DNA from: Luteitalea pratensis
Lineage (GTDB): Bacteria; Acidobacteriota; Vicinamibacteria; Vicinamibacterales; Vicinamibacteraceae
Direction of reading: 5' to 3'
Assembly (NCBI RefSeq): GCF_001618865.1
Contig: NZ_CP015136.1
Coordinates: forward strand, 4,561,001 to 4,625,000
Length of the DNA: 64,000 nucleotides
The notes under the pieces are model-generated. The model saw only the letters and a program-made list of their open reading frames with translations. It was not told where the DNA came from and did no database searches. This document shows positions 1 through 8,163 of the stretch, in pieces. Position 1 is the stretch's first letter. The number at the start of each line of letters is the position of its first letter. Position numbers and translations under genes: made by a program.

Positions 1-2
1 GC

Positions 3-968
3 AACGGGTTCACCCTCGGCGGAGGCTATCGGCAGCCGACACCGGCTGGCGTCCTCACGCTGCGCGGCCTCGGATCGATCCGCAGGTCTCACTTGTTCGA
101 GGTGGAGTTGACACGCGCCTTCCTGCCAAGGGAGGCCGGGTTCGTGACGGGCAGGGTCCAGCGCCGTCACGAGGCGGCGCAGCGGTTCTACGGCCAGGGG
201 CCCGACTCTGAGTTCGACGACAAGACCAGCTTCGGCTTGTCCGCCACTCTGGTAGACGCGACGGCGGGCGTGCACGTGACGCGCTGGCTCACCGGGTCGG
301 CCGGCGTCGGCTACGCCAATCCCGACATCAAGGAGTCGTCCGAATCGAGCAGCGTGCCACCCACGCAGGGCGCATATGACGACCTGAGCGCGCCGGGACT
401 CTTCTTCCAGCCCGAGTACGTCACCTCGCACGTCGAGGTCGCCATCGACACACGCAATGCCGGCAATCCGCGACGCGGTGGCTTGTACCAGGCGCAGTTG
501 CGGCGGTTCGACGATCGTGAAGGCGGAGCCTACAGCTTCGCTGACATGCGCATCGAGTTGCAGCATTACATCCCGTTCTGGAACCTGAGTCGCGTGCTGG
601 CGCTGCGCGCCCTCGCGCAACACGCCGACGGGCTGGGACAGGCGCAGGTGCCCTTCTACGTGATGCCGACGCTCGGCGGCGCGCGCACGCTGCGCGGCTA
701 CGAGCGGCAGCGATTCCGCGACCGCAGCCTGCTGCTGTTGTCGGCTGAGTACCGCTACGAAGTGAACCCGTTCCTGATGACGGCCGTCTTCTACGATGCG
801 GGCCAGGTCGCCCCCGACTGGAGCGACTTCGCGCTGAAGGACATGCGCGACAACTACGGCTTCGGGCTCCGGTTCGGTTCCAGCAATGCCGTGGCATTCC
901 GTGCTGATCTGGCCTTCGGTGGCGAGGACTCGGTTCGCTTCATCTTCGGATTCGCCTCGAGCTTCTGA
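3..968 (+). CDS. Omp85/BamA-TamA family outer-membrane protein, C-terminal part
   Basis: The reading frame is open from the window edge, so the start lies upstream and only about 321 residues are visible. The segment is rich in alternating hydrophobic/polar strands. It contains the Omp85 signature TLGGARTLRGYERQRF (nt about 670-717), the loop motif that folds back into the barrel lumen. It ends in Phe after FGFASS, the usual C-terminal signal for outer-membrane barrel assembly. Family proteins insert or translocate proteins at the outer membrane. The next gene begins 2 bp downstream, so the two are probably co-transcribed. BamA, TamA and D15-type surface antigens cannot be told apart without the POTRA region. 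Confidence 0.85.
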   Translation, partial: NGFTLGGGYRQPTPAGVLTLRGLGSIRRSHLFEVELTRAFLPREAGFVTGRVQRRHEAAQRFYGQGPDSEFDDKTSFGLSATLVDATAGVHVTRWLTGSAGVGYANPDIKESSESSSVPPTQGAYDDLSAPGLFFQPEYVTSHVEVAIDTRNAGNPRRGGLYQAQLRRFDDREGGAYSFADMRIELQHYIPFWNLSRVLALRALAQHADGLGQAQVPFYVMPTLGGARTLRGYERQRFRDRSLLLLSAEYRYEVNPFLMTAVFYDAGQVAPDWSDFALKDMRDNYGFGLRFGSSNAVAFRADLAFGGEDSVRFIFGFASSF

Positions 969-970
969 CA

Positions 971-2647
971 TTGTCCATGCCAGCGCCTCGTGCCGCCCGC
1001 ACCCCTCGCCGTGCCGCCCTCGCAGCAGTCGCCTGCCTGCTGCTCCTCGGGGCGTGGCGCGCCGACGAACCGCAGTTCGTGCATTTCAAGCCCGACGATC
1101 CGCTGTGGGTCGACTCCGACATGCTGGTCGATGCCAGCAGCGTCAAGGCGCAGGAGCTGAGCCAGTACTACGACTTCCTCGAGAATACGTTTGCCCTCAA
1201 GGGTGACCAGCGCGACGTGCGCGCGATGAACGTCAACACCCTCGACGAGGTGCCGGACTCGAGCTGGTTCAAGAACCGGATCACCCAGCGGCCGATCGAC
1301 GACACGGATCTCGTGCGCGGGCCGAACTCTGTGCAAGCCCTGCATGCGCCGGGATGGACCATCGTGGCCGGCAAGAACACGGGGCTGCAGCCCGGCTTCC
1401 GCGCCGTGATCAGCGGCGCCTCCGACAAGCAGTTGTACCAGGTCGAATTCGATCCGCCCGGCTATCCCGGGCTCGCGACCGGCGCCGAGATGGTCGGCAC
1501 ACTGCTCTATCACGCGCTCGGCTACCACGTCGTCGAGAACTACATCGTCTACGTCGATCCCGCGCACATCACGATCGACCCGAAGGCCTCCTATCGTGAC
1601 CGTGACGGTCGCCGGAAGCCGTTCACGCCTACGACGCTGGAACACATCCTGTGGCGCGCCGCACGTAGCCCCGACGGCACCTACCGGGCGCTGGCGAGCC
1701 GCTTCGCGCCGGGCAAGCCCGCGGGCCAATTCCGCTACTACGGCACGCGACACGACGACCCGAACGACATCTATCCGCACGAGCATCGTCGCGAGCTGCG
1801 CGCCGCGCGCGTGTTCGCGGCGTGGGTCAACCACGACGACTCGCGCGCCAACAACACGCTGGACATGCTCGAGGGCGACGGCGGTCAGTCGGCCGTGCGC
1901 CACTACATGTTCGACTTCGGCTCGATCATGGGCAGCGGCACCACGGGCCCGGACACGGCGCGATCGGGACAGTCGTATCTGCTCGACGCGCCGACCGCAT
2001 GGCGCGTGCTGTGGACAATCGGCATCTGGGCGCCCTCCTGGGCGCGCCGGCACATGGCGCCGTATCACCCATCGGTCGGCCCGTTCACCGCCGACGGCTT
2101 CGAGCCCGAGGAATGGAAGGCCGAGTACCCCAACGCCGCCTTCCTCAACATGCGCGCCGACGACGCGTTCTGGGGCGCGCGCCGGGTGGCCGCCTTCACC
2201 GATGGGCAGCTGAAGCTGCTGGCCGAGCAGGGCCGCTACAGCGACCCGGCCGCGACCGCGCAGGTGGCGCAGGCGCTGATCGGCCGGCGCGATCTGATCG
2301 CGAGGGCCTGGCTGACGAAGGTGACGCCGCTCGTCTCGCCGGCGCTCGAGGAGGGTCGCCTGCGGTTTGCCAATGCGGCCGTGGACGCCGGTGTCACCCA
2401 GCCACCGACGAGTTATGACGTACAGTGGGTGCGCTTCGACAACGACAGCGGCACGCACACCGCCGTTGGCAGCGCCCTGACAGTCACGGCGCCGGAAGCG
2501 CCGTTGCCCGTCGAACTCGCAGAGGAGCGCTACGTGACTGCCCGCGTGCACGCCACCCACCCCGAGTACCGGCACTGGAAGACGCCAGTATCGTTCTACT
2601 TCCGCCGAGACGGCGACCGCTGGACGCCCGTCGGCCTGATCCGGTGA
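971..2647 (+). CDS. Conserved secreted protein with protein-kinase-like motifs
   Basis: 558 residues from TTG at 971; an ATG two codons later (977) is an equally good start. The N-terminus is basic and then hydrophobic (AALAAVACLLLLGAW), a signal peptide or anchor. I do not recognise a named family. About residues 285-320 hold NHDDSRANN, which matches the HxDxxxxN pattern of a kinase catalytic loop, followed by FDFGS, which matches the metal-binding DFG. This suggests a distant kinase-like fold, as in CotH or HipA relatives, but that is inference and no glycine-rich loop is obvious. The gene lies 2 bp after the Omp85 gene and overlaps the start of the next carrier gene (TGATG), so an operon is likely. 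Confidence 0.75.
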   Translation: MSMPAPRAARTPRRAALAAVACLLLLGAWRADEPQFVHFKPDDPLWVDSDMLVDASSVKAQELSQYYDFLENTFALKGDQRDVRAMNVNTLDEVPDSSWFKNRITQRPIDDTDLVRGPNSVQALHAPGWTIVAGKNTGLQPGFRAVISGASDKQLYQVEFDPPGYPGLATGAEMVGTLLYHALGYHVVENYIVYVDPAHITIDPKASYRDRDGRRKPFTPTTLEHILWRAARSPDGTYRALASRFAPGKPAGQFRYYGTRHDDPNDIYPHEHRRELRAARVFAAWVNHDDSRANNTLDMLEGDGGQSAVRHYMFDFGSIMGSGTTGPDTARSGQSYLLDAPTAWRVLWTIGIWAPSWARRHMAPYHPSVGPFTADGFEPEEWKAEYPNAAFLNMRADDAFWGARRVAAFTDGQLKLLAEQGRYSDPAATAQVAQALIGRRDLIARAWLTKVTPLVSPALEEGRLRFANAAVDAGVTQPPTSYDVQWVRFDNDSGTHTAVGSALTVTAPEAPLPVELAEERYVTARVHATHPEYRHWKTPVSFYFRRDGDRWTPVGLIR

Positions 2648-4032
2648 TGAACGATCCTCGCACGCTGGTCTCGCACCCCGAGCTTCGGTCGCACCAGTCG
2701 TTCCCGCATTTCCAGACCGTCGGCGAGACGCCCAAGAGCGCGCTCGAACGCGGCCTGTCGTTCTTTGCCGATGTCCGATCCGGCGAGGGCGCGTCGGTCC
2801 TGCTCCTGACCTGCACGGTCTTCCTGTTGCTGGCCAGCTACTACCTGCTCAAGACCGCACGCGAAGCGCTCATCCTGAGCATCGACAACGGCGCCGAACT
2901 GAAGGCGTATTCGTCAGCGGGTCAGGCCGTCCTGCTGCTTGGCGTGGTGCCAGCGTACGGCTGGCTCGCCTCGCGCATGCCGCGCGTGCCACTGATCGGC
3001 GTGACGACGGCGTTGCTCGGCGTCAACCTGCTGGCGTTTGCCGCGCTCTACGCCGCCGGCACGGTCATCGCCGTGCCGTTCTACATCTGGCTCGGCATCT
3101 ACAACGTCTTCACGATTTCGCAGTTCTGGGCCTTCACCAACGACCTCTATACGGAAGGCCAGGGGCGGCGTCTGTTCGCCTTCATCGGCGTCGGCAGTTC
3201 GCTCGGGGCGTGGTTCGGGGCCGAGGCGGCAGGCGCGCTGGTCAAGCGCACCGCCGCCGAGCCGGGGACGCTGATGATCCTCGCGGCAATCCTACTGACC
3301 ACCTGCTTCGGGATGATCGTAGTGGTCAACAGGCGCGAGGTCCGGCGCGCGGACCCGGTTGGACAGCATCAGAGCGAAGCCCCGATCGGCGGGCGCAACG
3401 GCTTTGCCCTCGTGTTCAGTGACCGCTACCTGTTGCTGATTGCCGTCCTGATGGTGTTACTCAACGTGGTCAACAGCGCCGGCGAGTTCGTGCTCGGCAA
3501 GCTGGTGAGCGCGCAGGCGATGGAACTCTTCGCTGGCGACGCGCTCGCAAACGAGCGCCGCCGTTTCATCGCCGCCTTCTACGGCTCGTTCTTCGGGCGA
3601 GTCAACCTGCTCGGGTTCCTGCTGCAGTTGTTCGTGACCTCGCGCCTGCTGCGCGCCCTCGGCGTGCGCGGCGCGCTGTTCGTGCTGCCGGTCATCGCGC
3701 TCGTGAACTACTCGGTGATCATGGTGGCGCCGGTCCTCGCCGTCGTCTCGGTGCTCAAGATCTTCGAGAACGCCACCGACTACTCGGTCCAGAACACGGT
3801 CAAGCAGGCGTTGTTCCTGCCCACCTCGCGCGAGGCCAAGTACAAGGCCAAGGCGGCCATCGACACGTTCTTCATGCGGCTCGGCGACGTCACGCAGGCG
3901 GGTATCGTGCGGTTGGGTACCAGCCTCGGCGCCAGTGTCGCCGCCTTTGCCGCCTTCACCGTCGGGCTGACGGTGCTGTGGTTGGCGGTCGCGGGCCAGA
4001 TTGCCCGGGAGCATCGCCGGAAGACGGTGTGA
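2647..4032 (+). CDS. Npt1/Npt2-family nucleotide-transporter-like membrane protein
   Basis: 461 residues. ATG at 2647 overlaps the preceding stop (TGATG), so it is preferred to longer in-frame versions that run through the upstream gene. About twelve hydrophobic segments are visible. The first carries LLASYYLLKTAREALIL, typical of bacterial relatives of the ATP/ADP translocase (TLC) family. Characterised members exchange nucleotides, but free-living bacteria carry many of unknown substrate, so the substrate here is open. The last 77 bp overlap the 3' end of a second carrier of the same general type on the opposite strand. Confidence 0.8.
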   Translation: MNDPRTLVSHPELRSHQSFPHFQTVGETPKSALERGLSFFADVRSGEGASVLLLTCTVFLLLASYYLLKTAREALILSIDNGAELKAYSSAGQAVLLLGVVPAYGWLASRMPRVPLIGVTTALLGVNLLAFAALYAAGTVIAVPFYIWLGIYNVFTISQFWAFTNDLYTEGQGRRLFAFIGVGSSLGAWFGAEAAGALVKRTAAEPGTLMILAAILLTTCFGMIVVVNRREVRRADPVGQHQSEAPIGGRNGFALVFSDRYLLLIAVLMVLLNVVNSAGEFVLGKLVSAQAMELFAGDALANERRRFIAAFYGSFFGRVNLLGFLLQLFVTSRLLRALGVRGALFVLPVIALVNYSVIMVAPVLAVVSVLKIFENATDYSVQNTVKQALFLPTSREAKYKAKAAIDTFFMRLGDVTQAGIVRLGTSLGASVAAFAAFTVGLTVLWLAVAGQIAREHRRKTV

Positions 4033-6190
4033 TCTGGCGGTTCAGCTGCTCGAGCAGGCCATCCTGCGAGCGCAGCAACTCCTCGAGGGCCGTCTTGGAC
4101 GTCGGACTGCCTTCGGACCGGCCGGAGCCGGCGTCCAGGATGTCCCAGAGGCGCACGCGCACGCTCTCGGGCAGCACGCCGGTCAAGTACTCCAGCGCCA
4201 ACCCCCGCAGCATCGGGTCATCGGTGTGCACGACGCGGAACGCCACCTTGATGGGGTCGCGCGGCAGCACCGTCACGAGCAGCGAGAAGACGTGCTCGAG
4301 GCTGCGATTGGCACGGTCCCGCAGGTGTTCGTCGAGGAACATCACCGCGTCCGAACTCTCGAACTGATCGAGCAGCCGATGGCCATTCCAGACCGGGCGT
4401 GCGACTGACAGCTCGCGCTCGACAATCTGGAAGATGCGTGGCGCGTCGACGCGCAGCGAGGGGTCGGCGACGAGGATGCGATCCATCGCCCGGCTGCACT
4501 GGTAACGCACCTCGAAGCGAGTGTCGGCCAGGCCGAGCGCCAGGCCATCGAGCGCGCGCTGCGACGGCGCGCCGACGAGGATGCGCGGAATGCGACGGCG
4601 GATGGCGAAGTCGGTGGCGCCATCGAGCAGCGCATCCACCATCAGACCCACGTGCCGTTCGACGGTCCGCTCCAGTGCCCGTCGCACCTGCGCGGTCACG
4701 TCGTCCCACGCCAGCAACTGCAGCGTCTGGGAGACATGGATCGGCTCGAACGTCTGGGCGGATTCGAGCGCGACGATGACGCGCTCGCGATCGCCGGACC
4801 TGAGCTGCCGCAGCAGGTCGAGTGGTTCGTCGAGCAACACCTGGACCGGCACGTGCTCGCGATGGCCGGGGCGGACGTCCTCGAGCGCGAGCGGTGTCTC
4901 CACCACCGGCACTTCCAGGCTGAGGAGCGAGGGGCCGCCAAAGTCGCCCATGCTCATGAGTCCGTCGGATGCGGCCTGATCGACGAGCCGTTGCTCGATA
5001 CTGCGCAGGTACATCGAATCCAGCCGTCTGCCGATCCAGATGCTCGCCGCGGCCATGAGCAGCACGACGCCGAGCATCTCGTTGACCACAAACAGCGGCC
5101 CGGTCATCAGCAGGAGTTGCACGACGCTGGCGCCGAGTGCGTCGCCGGCGCGATCGCACGCGACGTCCAGGAAAGTCTTGACCCGCCGCTTCTCACTCGG
5201 TGCCATGGCCGAGAAGAGCAACTCGTAGCCGCTGCGGAACAGCGATCCCCGCACGACCGATTCCGTGCCACGCGCGAGCGCGAACACCGGCGTCGAGGGG
5301 AAGAACACCGACACGATGGCGCCGACGCCGAGGCCGACCGGCAGCATGGTCACCGACCGGCCGACGCCAAGGCGACGCTGCACGGGTACGGCGGCGAAGG
5401 CCTGGAAGACGAAGGTGACGACCTGGATGACCGTGTAGAAGATCGCAAAGAACTGCAAAAGGTGGCCCTTGTCGTAGTCGGCGGCGGCACGTGACTTCAA
5501 CAGGTAGTCGAGGATGGCGGCACTGGCCGTGCCGAAGATGACCAGGATCGCGATTTCCCGCGCTTGCGGCGACGCCTGGAACGACTTGAGCGCGAACACC
5601 GGCTCTGGTGCCAGGGCACGCGTCCGAGCTCGCACGGAGCCGCAGAGCGGCCAGAGGCCAATGGCGCACGCTGCATGCAGCGCCGCGAGCAGCAGCAACG
5701 CCGTGTCGGTCGACGCCCAGGCGCCGATCCGCTCGACAGCGAGACCACCGACGATGCCGCCCAGCGAGCCGGCGGTGGCAATACGAACGACCTGCTCACG
5801 CGCGGAATGCGGATCGAAGAGTTCGCTCGTGAGGGACCAGAACCCTGACAGCAACAGCGCCCCGAACGCGGCGACGTGGATGTACACGACAACGGGAATC
5901 ACCGTCCCGGTGCCGGTGCCGGTCCATGCCCATTCGGCTACGTGGGCCGCGGCGCTGAGGATGAACCCGAGCGGCACCAGCCGGCGCGGCCCGAGCCTCG
6001 CGAGCAGGTTCGAGTAGACCGGCACGGCCAGCACCGACAGCACGGCTGACAGGATGACCATACGCGGCAGGGCGGTGACCGGCAGCGCGCCGAGAAACAG
6101 CGCGTCGCGCACGGCCTTGCCTGCGACCTGGTGCGCGAGCATGACGGCGGCAACCGTCATGGCCATCCGCGCGAGGGAGACGATGTACAC
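3956..6190 (-). CDS. Npt/MFS-like membrane protein with C-terminal HEAT-repeat domain
   Basis: 744 residues. Residues 1 to about 400 hold roughly ten to twelve membrane helices starting MYIVSLARMAMTVAAVML, with VRDALFLGALPVTALP in the position that Npt-type carriers use for their first helix motif. Residues from about 430 onward are soluble, alpha-helical and repetitive (for example RERVIVALESAQTFEP and RRRIPRILVGAPSQRALDG), resembling HEAT repeats. Carrier-HEAT fusions occur in Acidobacteria and their substrate is unknown. The stop codon lies 77 bp inside the convergent carrier gene. The start lies 9 bp after the stop of the Ser/Thr kinase gene, so kinase and carrier probably share a transcript. 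Confidence 0.75.
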   Translation of the reverse strand: MYIVSLARMAMTVAAVMLAHQVAGKAVRDALFLGALPVTALPRMVILSAVLSVLAVPVYSNLLARLGPRRLVPLGFILSAAAHVAEWAWTGTGTGTVIPVVVYIHVAAFGALLLSGFWSLTSELFDPHSAREQVVRIATAGSLGGIVGGLAVERIGAWASTDTALLLLAALHAACAIGLWPLCGSVRARTRALAPEPVFALKSFQASPQAREIAILVIFGTASAAILDYLLKSRAAADYDKGHLLQFFAIFYTVIQVVTFVFQAFAAVPVQRRLGVGRSVTMLPVGLGVGAIVSVFFPSTPVFALARGTESVVRGSLFRSGYELLFSAMAPSEKRRVKTFLDVACDRAGDALGASVVQLLLMTGPLFVVNEMLGVVLLMAAASIWIGRRLDSMYLRSIEQRLVDQAASDGLMSMGDFGGPSLLSLEVPVVETPLALEDVRPGHREHVPVQVLLDEPLDLLRQLRSGDRERVIVALESAQTFEPIHVSQTLQLLAWDDVTAQVRRALERTVERHVGLMVDALLDGATDFAIRRRIPRILVGAPSQRALDGLALGLADTRFEVRYQCSRAMDRILVADPSLRVDAPRIFQIVERELSVARPVWNGHRLLDQFESSDAVMFLDEHLRDRANRSLEHVFSLLVTVLPRDPIKVAFRVVHTDDPMLRGLALEYLTGVLPESVRVRLWDILDAGSGRSEGSPTSKTALEELLRSQDGLLEQLNRQITPSSGDAPGQSGPRPPTTAPSARR

Positions 6191-6199
6191 GGCTGGGCG

Positions 6200-7822
6200 T
6201 CAGCGTACCAGCACGGGCGATGGCTGTAACAGGGCGTCGGGCTCGAGCGCAGGCGTGCGGTGCGAGGAGGACGGCGGCAGGTGCGTCCGCCACCACGCAT
6301 CGGCATCCTCGCTGCACCACTGCTTGGCGTCCACGCAGGCGTCGAGCAAGCGGATCAGCGCCCGGGCACTCGCTGGCCGGTCCGCCGCCTTCTTGGCCAG
6401 GCACTGCAGCACGACCTTCTCGAGGTCCGGCGACACCGGCAACTCCGTGCGCTCGGACGGCGGCGCCGGCGCCTTCTGCACGTGCGCCACGGCCATCGCG
6501 GTGGGGCTGGTCTCGGTGAACACCAACGTCCCGGTCAAGAGGAAGTACGCGACGCAGCCAAGCGTGTAGATGTCCGCCCGCCCGTCGATGCGTTCCTCGC
6601 CCATCGCGATCTCCGGGGCGATGTAGCCCGGCGTGCCGGCCGACACACCCTCGACGGTGAGGTGCGTGAATTCCTCGGCCTGCGTCGGCTTCACCAGGCC
6701 GAAATCGAGGACCTTCACGAAGTCGTGCTGCAGCGCCACCTTGCACGCCATGATGTTGGATGGCTTCAGGTCGCGGTGAACGAGACCGCTGGCATGTGCC
6801 TCCTCCAGCGACAGGCACACCTGTCGCAGCAGGTGGATCACGCGGGATCCCGGTTGTGGTCCGAAGGTCTGCACGAGTTTCTGAAGGCTGACGCCATCGA
6901 GCAACTCCATGACGAAATAGAAGTGCCCTTCGCGCGAGGTGCCGAAGTCGTAGAGGTAGACCGTGTGCGGACTCTGCAGGTCCGCGGTCACCCGTGCCTC
7001 GCGCTCGAAGCGCCGCACGGCCACGTCGGCCTGTCTCGCCGACGCGCCCTGGACCAGTTCAGGGCGGATGATCTTGATGGCCGCCTCCCGTGCCAGCATC
7101 TTGTGCCGCGCACGCCAGACCTCACCCATGCCGCCACGGCCGATCAGCGACTCGAGGTGATAGCTGCCGAGGTCCTGCGCCTTCTGCGCGGCGAACTCCA
7201 TGCCCTGGACCCGCTTGGCGATGAAGTAGGCCCACAGCGCCGCAAGGTACGGCATGGTCACCCAGACAATCAGCCGGTTGAGCGGCAGCGGCGGCAGGTC
7301 GAGCCGCGCCATGTTCATGAAGTACGCAAACGGCCACATCGACGCGGCCAGCAGGGCCACACTCAGCGTCACGATCGGCCGGGTTGGCACCAGGAAGCCG
7401 ACAATGATGATCCAGACGGCGAGGTTCGAGCCGCCGCGGACGAAGGCACCGGGATCGAACGGCAGGCTCGTCTCGAGCGTTGAAATCGAGAACGCCACCA
7501 CCACCTCGAACAACATCCCGAGTTGCAGGATGGTGGCCGGTGGCACGACGCGATACCGCTGGGCGGCGATCAACCCGGCGGCAAAGAGCACGTTGGCAAG
7601 CAGGGCCAGCGAATTGACCGGGTCCTGCTGGACCGGCACGACTTCGGGCTGCAGCACCCGCTGCAGCACGAACGAGAACACGGTCGTGGTGGCTGCCAGT
7701 AGCGAGACCCAGCACAATCGCCGCGTGGCCTGGCTCACCAGCCGCGGCGACATCGTCACGTCGTGCTCTTCGGGACCGGCGGTCATTTGCCCCGGCGTGG
7801 TGGCGCGGACGATGTCCTGCAT
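6200..7822 (-). CDS. Membrane-anchored serine/threonine protein kinase
   Basis: 540 residues. The N-terminal part (about residues 25-210) has five or six membrane helices, for example LALLANVLFAAGLIAAQRY and LIVWVTMPYLAALWAYFIA. A complete Hanks-type kinase domain follows. It has the glycine loop IGRGGMGEVW, the ATP-binding Lys in AAIKII, the catalytic loop HRDLKPSN, the metal-binding DFGLVK, and GTPGYIAPEIA in the P+1/APE region. All catalytic residues are present. The input domain is the polytopic N-terminus rather than PASTA repeats. It is followed after 9 bp by the carrier-HEAT gene, a plausible partner or substrate (inference). Confidence 0.93.
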   Translation of the reverse strand: MQDIVRATTPGQMTAGPEEHDVTMSPRLVSQATRRLCWVSLLAATTTVFSFVLQRVLQPEVVPVQQDPVNSLALLANVLFAAGLIAAQRYRVVPPATILQLGMLFEVVVAFSISTLETSLPFDPGAFVRGGSNLAVWIIIVGFLVPTRPIVTLSVALLAASMWPFAYFMNMARLDLPPLPLNRLIVWVTMPYLAALWAYFIAKRVQGMEFAAQKAQDLGSYHLESLIGRGGMGEVWRARHKMLAREAAIKIIRPELVQGASARQADVAVRRFEREARVTADLQSPHTVYLYDFGTSREGHFYFVMELLDGVSLQKLVQTFGPQPGSRVIHLLRQVCLSLEEAHASGLVHRDLKPSNIMACKVALQHDFVKVLDFGLVKPTQAEEFTHLTVEGVSAGTPGYIAPEIAMGEERIDGRADIYTLGCVAYFLLTGTLVFTETSPTAMAVAHVQKAPAPPSERTELPVSPDLEKVVLQCLAKKAADRPASARALIRLLDACVDAKQWCSEDADAWWRTHLPPSSSHRTPALEPDALLQPSPVLVR

Positions 7823-8163
7823 GTCGAATCAGAGAAGCGATCGCGGCCATGATGCCCGATCGACGGACCAGAGAAGCCCGGGCGTCCGGGCGGGCTGCGC
7901 AAGTGAGTACTTGCGCTCCATGGAATAGCACATTCGGCCTGCCCTTGCCGATGCCTGCCGTGTGTCAGGCCTCCGACACGCGCGCAGCAACCCATTCTCA
8001 AGAACGTCGCGAGCCCCCGCGGGCGAACGGCGGGCTCGACCTGGACCCCATCCGTGTGCGCAAGAACCGATACGTCCGTTTATGTCTGGCGAGCCCTGGT
8101 GCGACAGGACGGCCGGCCCGTCGCTCGTCGCGCCTCCATCACGTCATTCAGGGGGAGCATGGC
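7823..8163. other. Divergent intergenic region
   Basis: These 341 bp separate the minus-strand kinase gene from the plus-strand Delta-60 gene and should hold both promoters. A long frame runs through on the plus strand but starts without a convincing ribosome site and encodes no recognisable sequence. The clearest signal is a perfect palindrome at 7897-7916. A G-rich ribosome site (AGGGGGAG, about 8150-8157) precedes the ATG at 8164. Confidence 0.6.
7897..7916. promoter_or_regulatory. Perfect 8-bp inverted repeat, possible operator
   Basis: Arms GCGCAAGT and ACTTGCGC are separated by 4 bp in the divergent region upstream of the kinase and Delta-60 genes. The size and symmetry suit a dimeric repressor site. 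No terminator-like T tract follows. Function is inferred from symmetry and position only. Confidence 0.35.

Noticed and set aside
854-2575. 573-codon minus-strand frame
   Set aside because: Shadow of the secreted kinase-like gene. It has Arg/Gly/Val-rich, antisense-type composition and no motif.
7849-8163. N-terminal extension of the Delta-60 gene
   Set aside because: The ATG at 8164 has the ribosome site and begins the signal peptide; the extension has neither.
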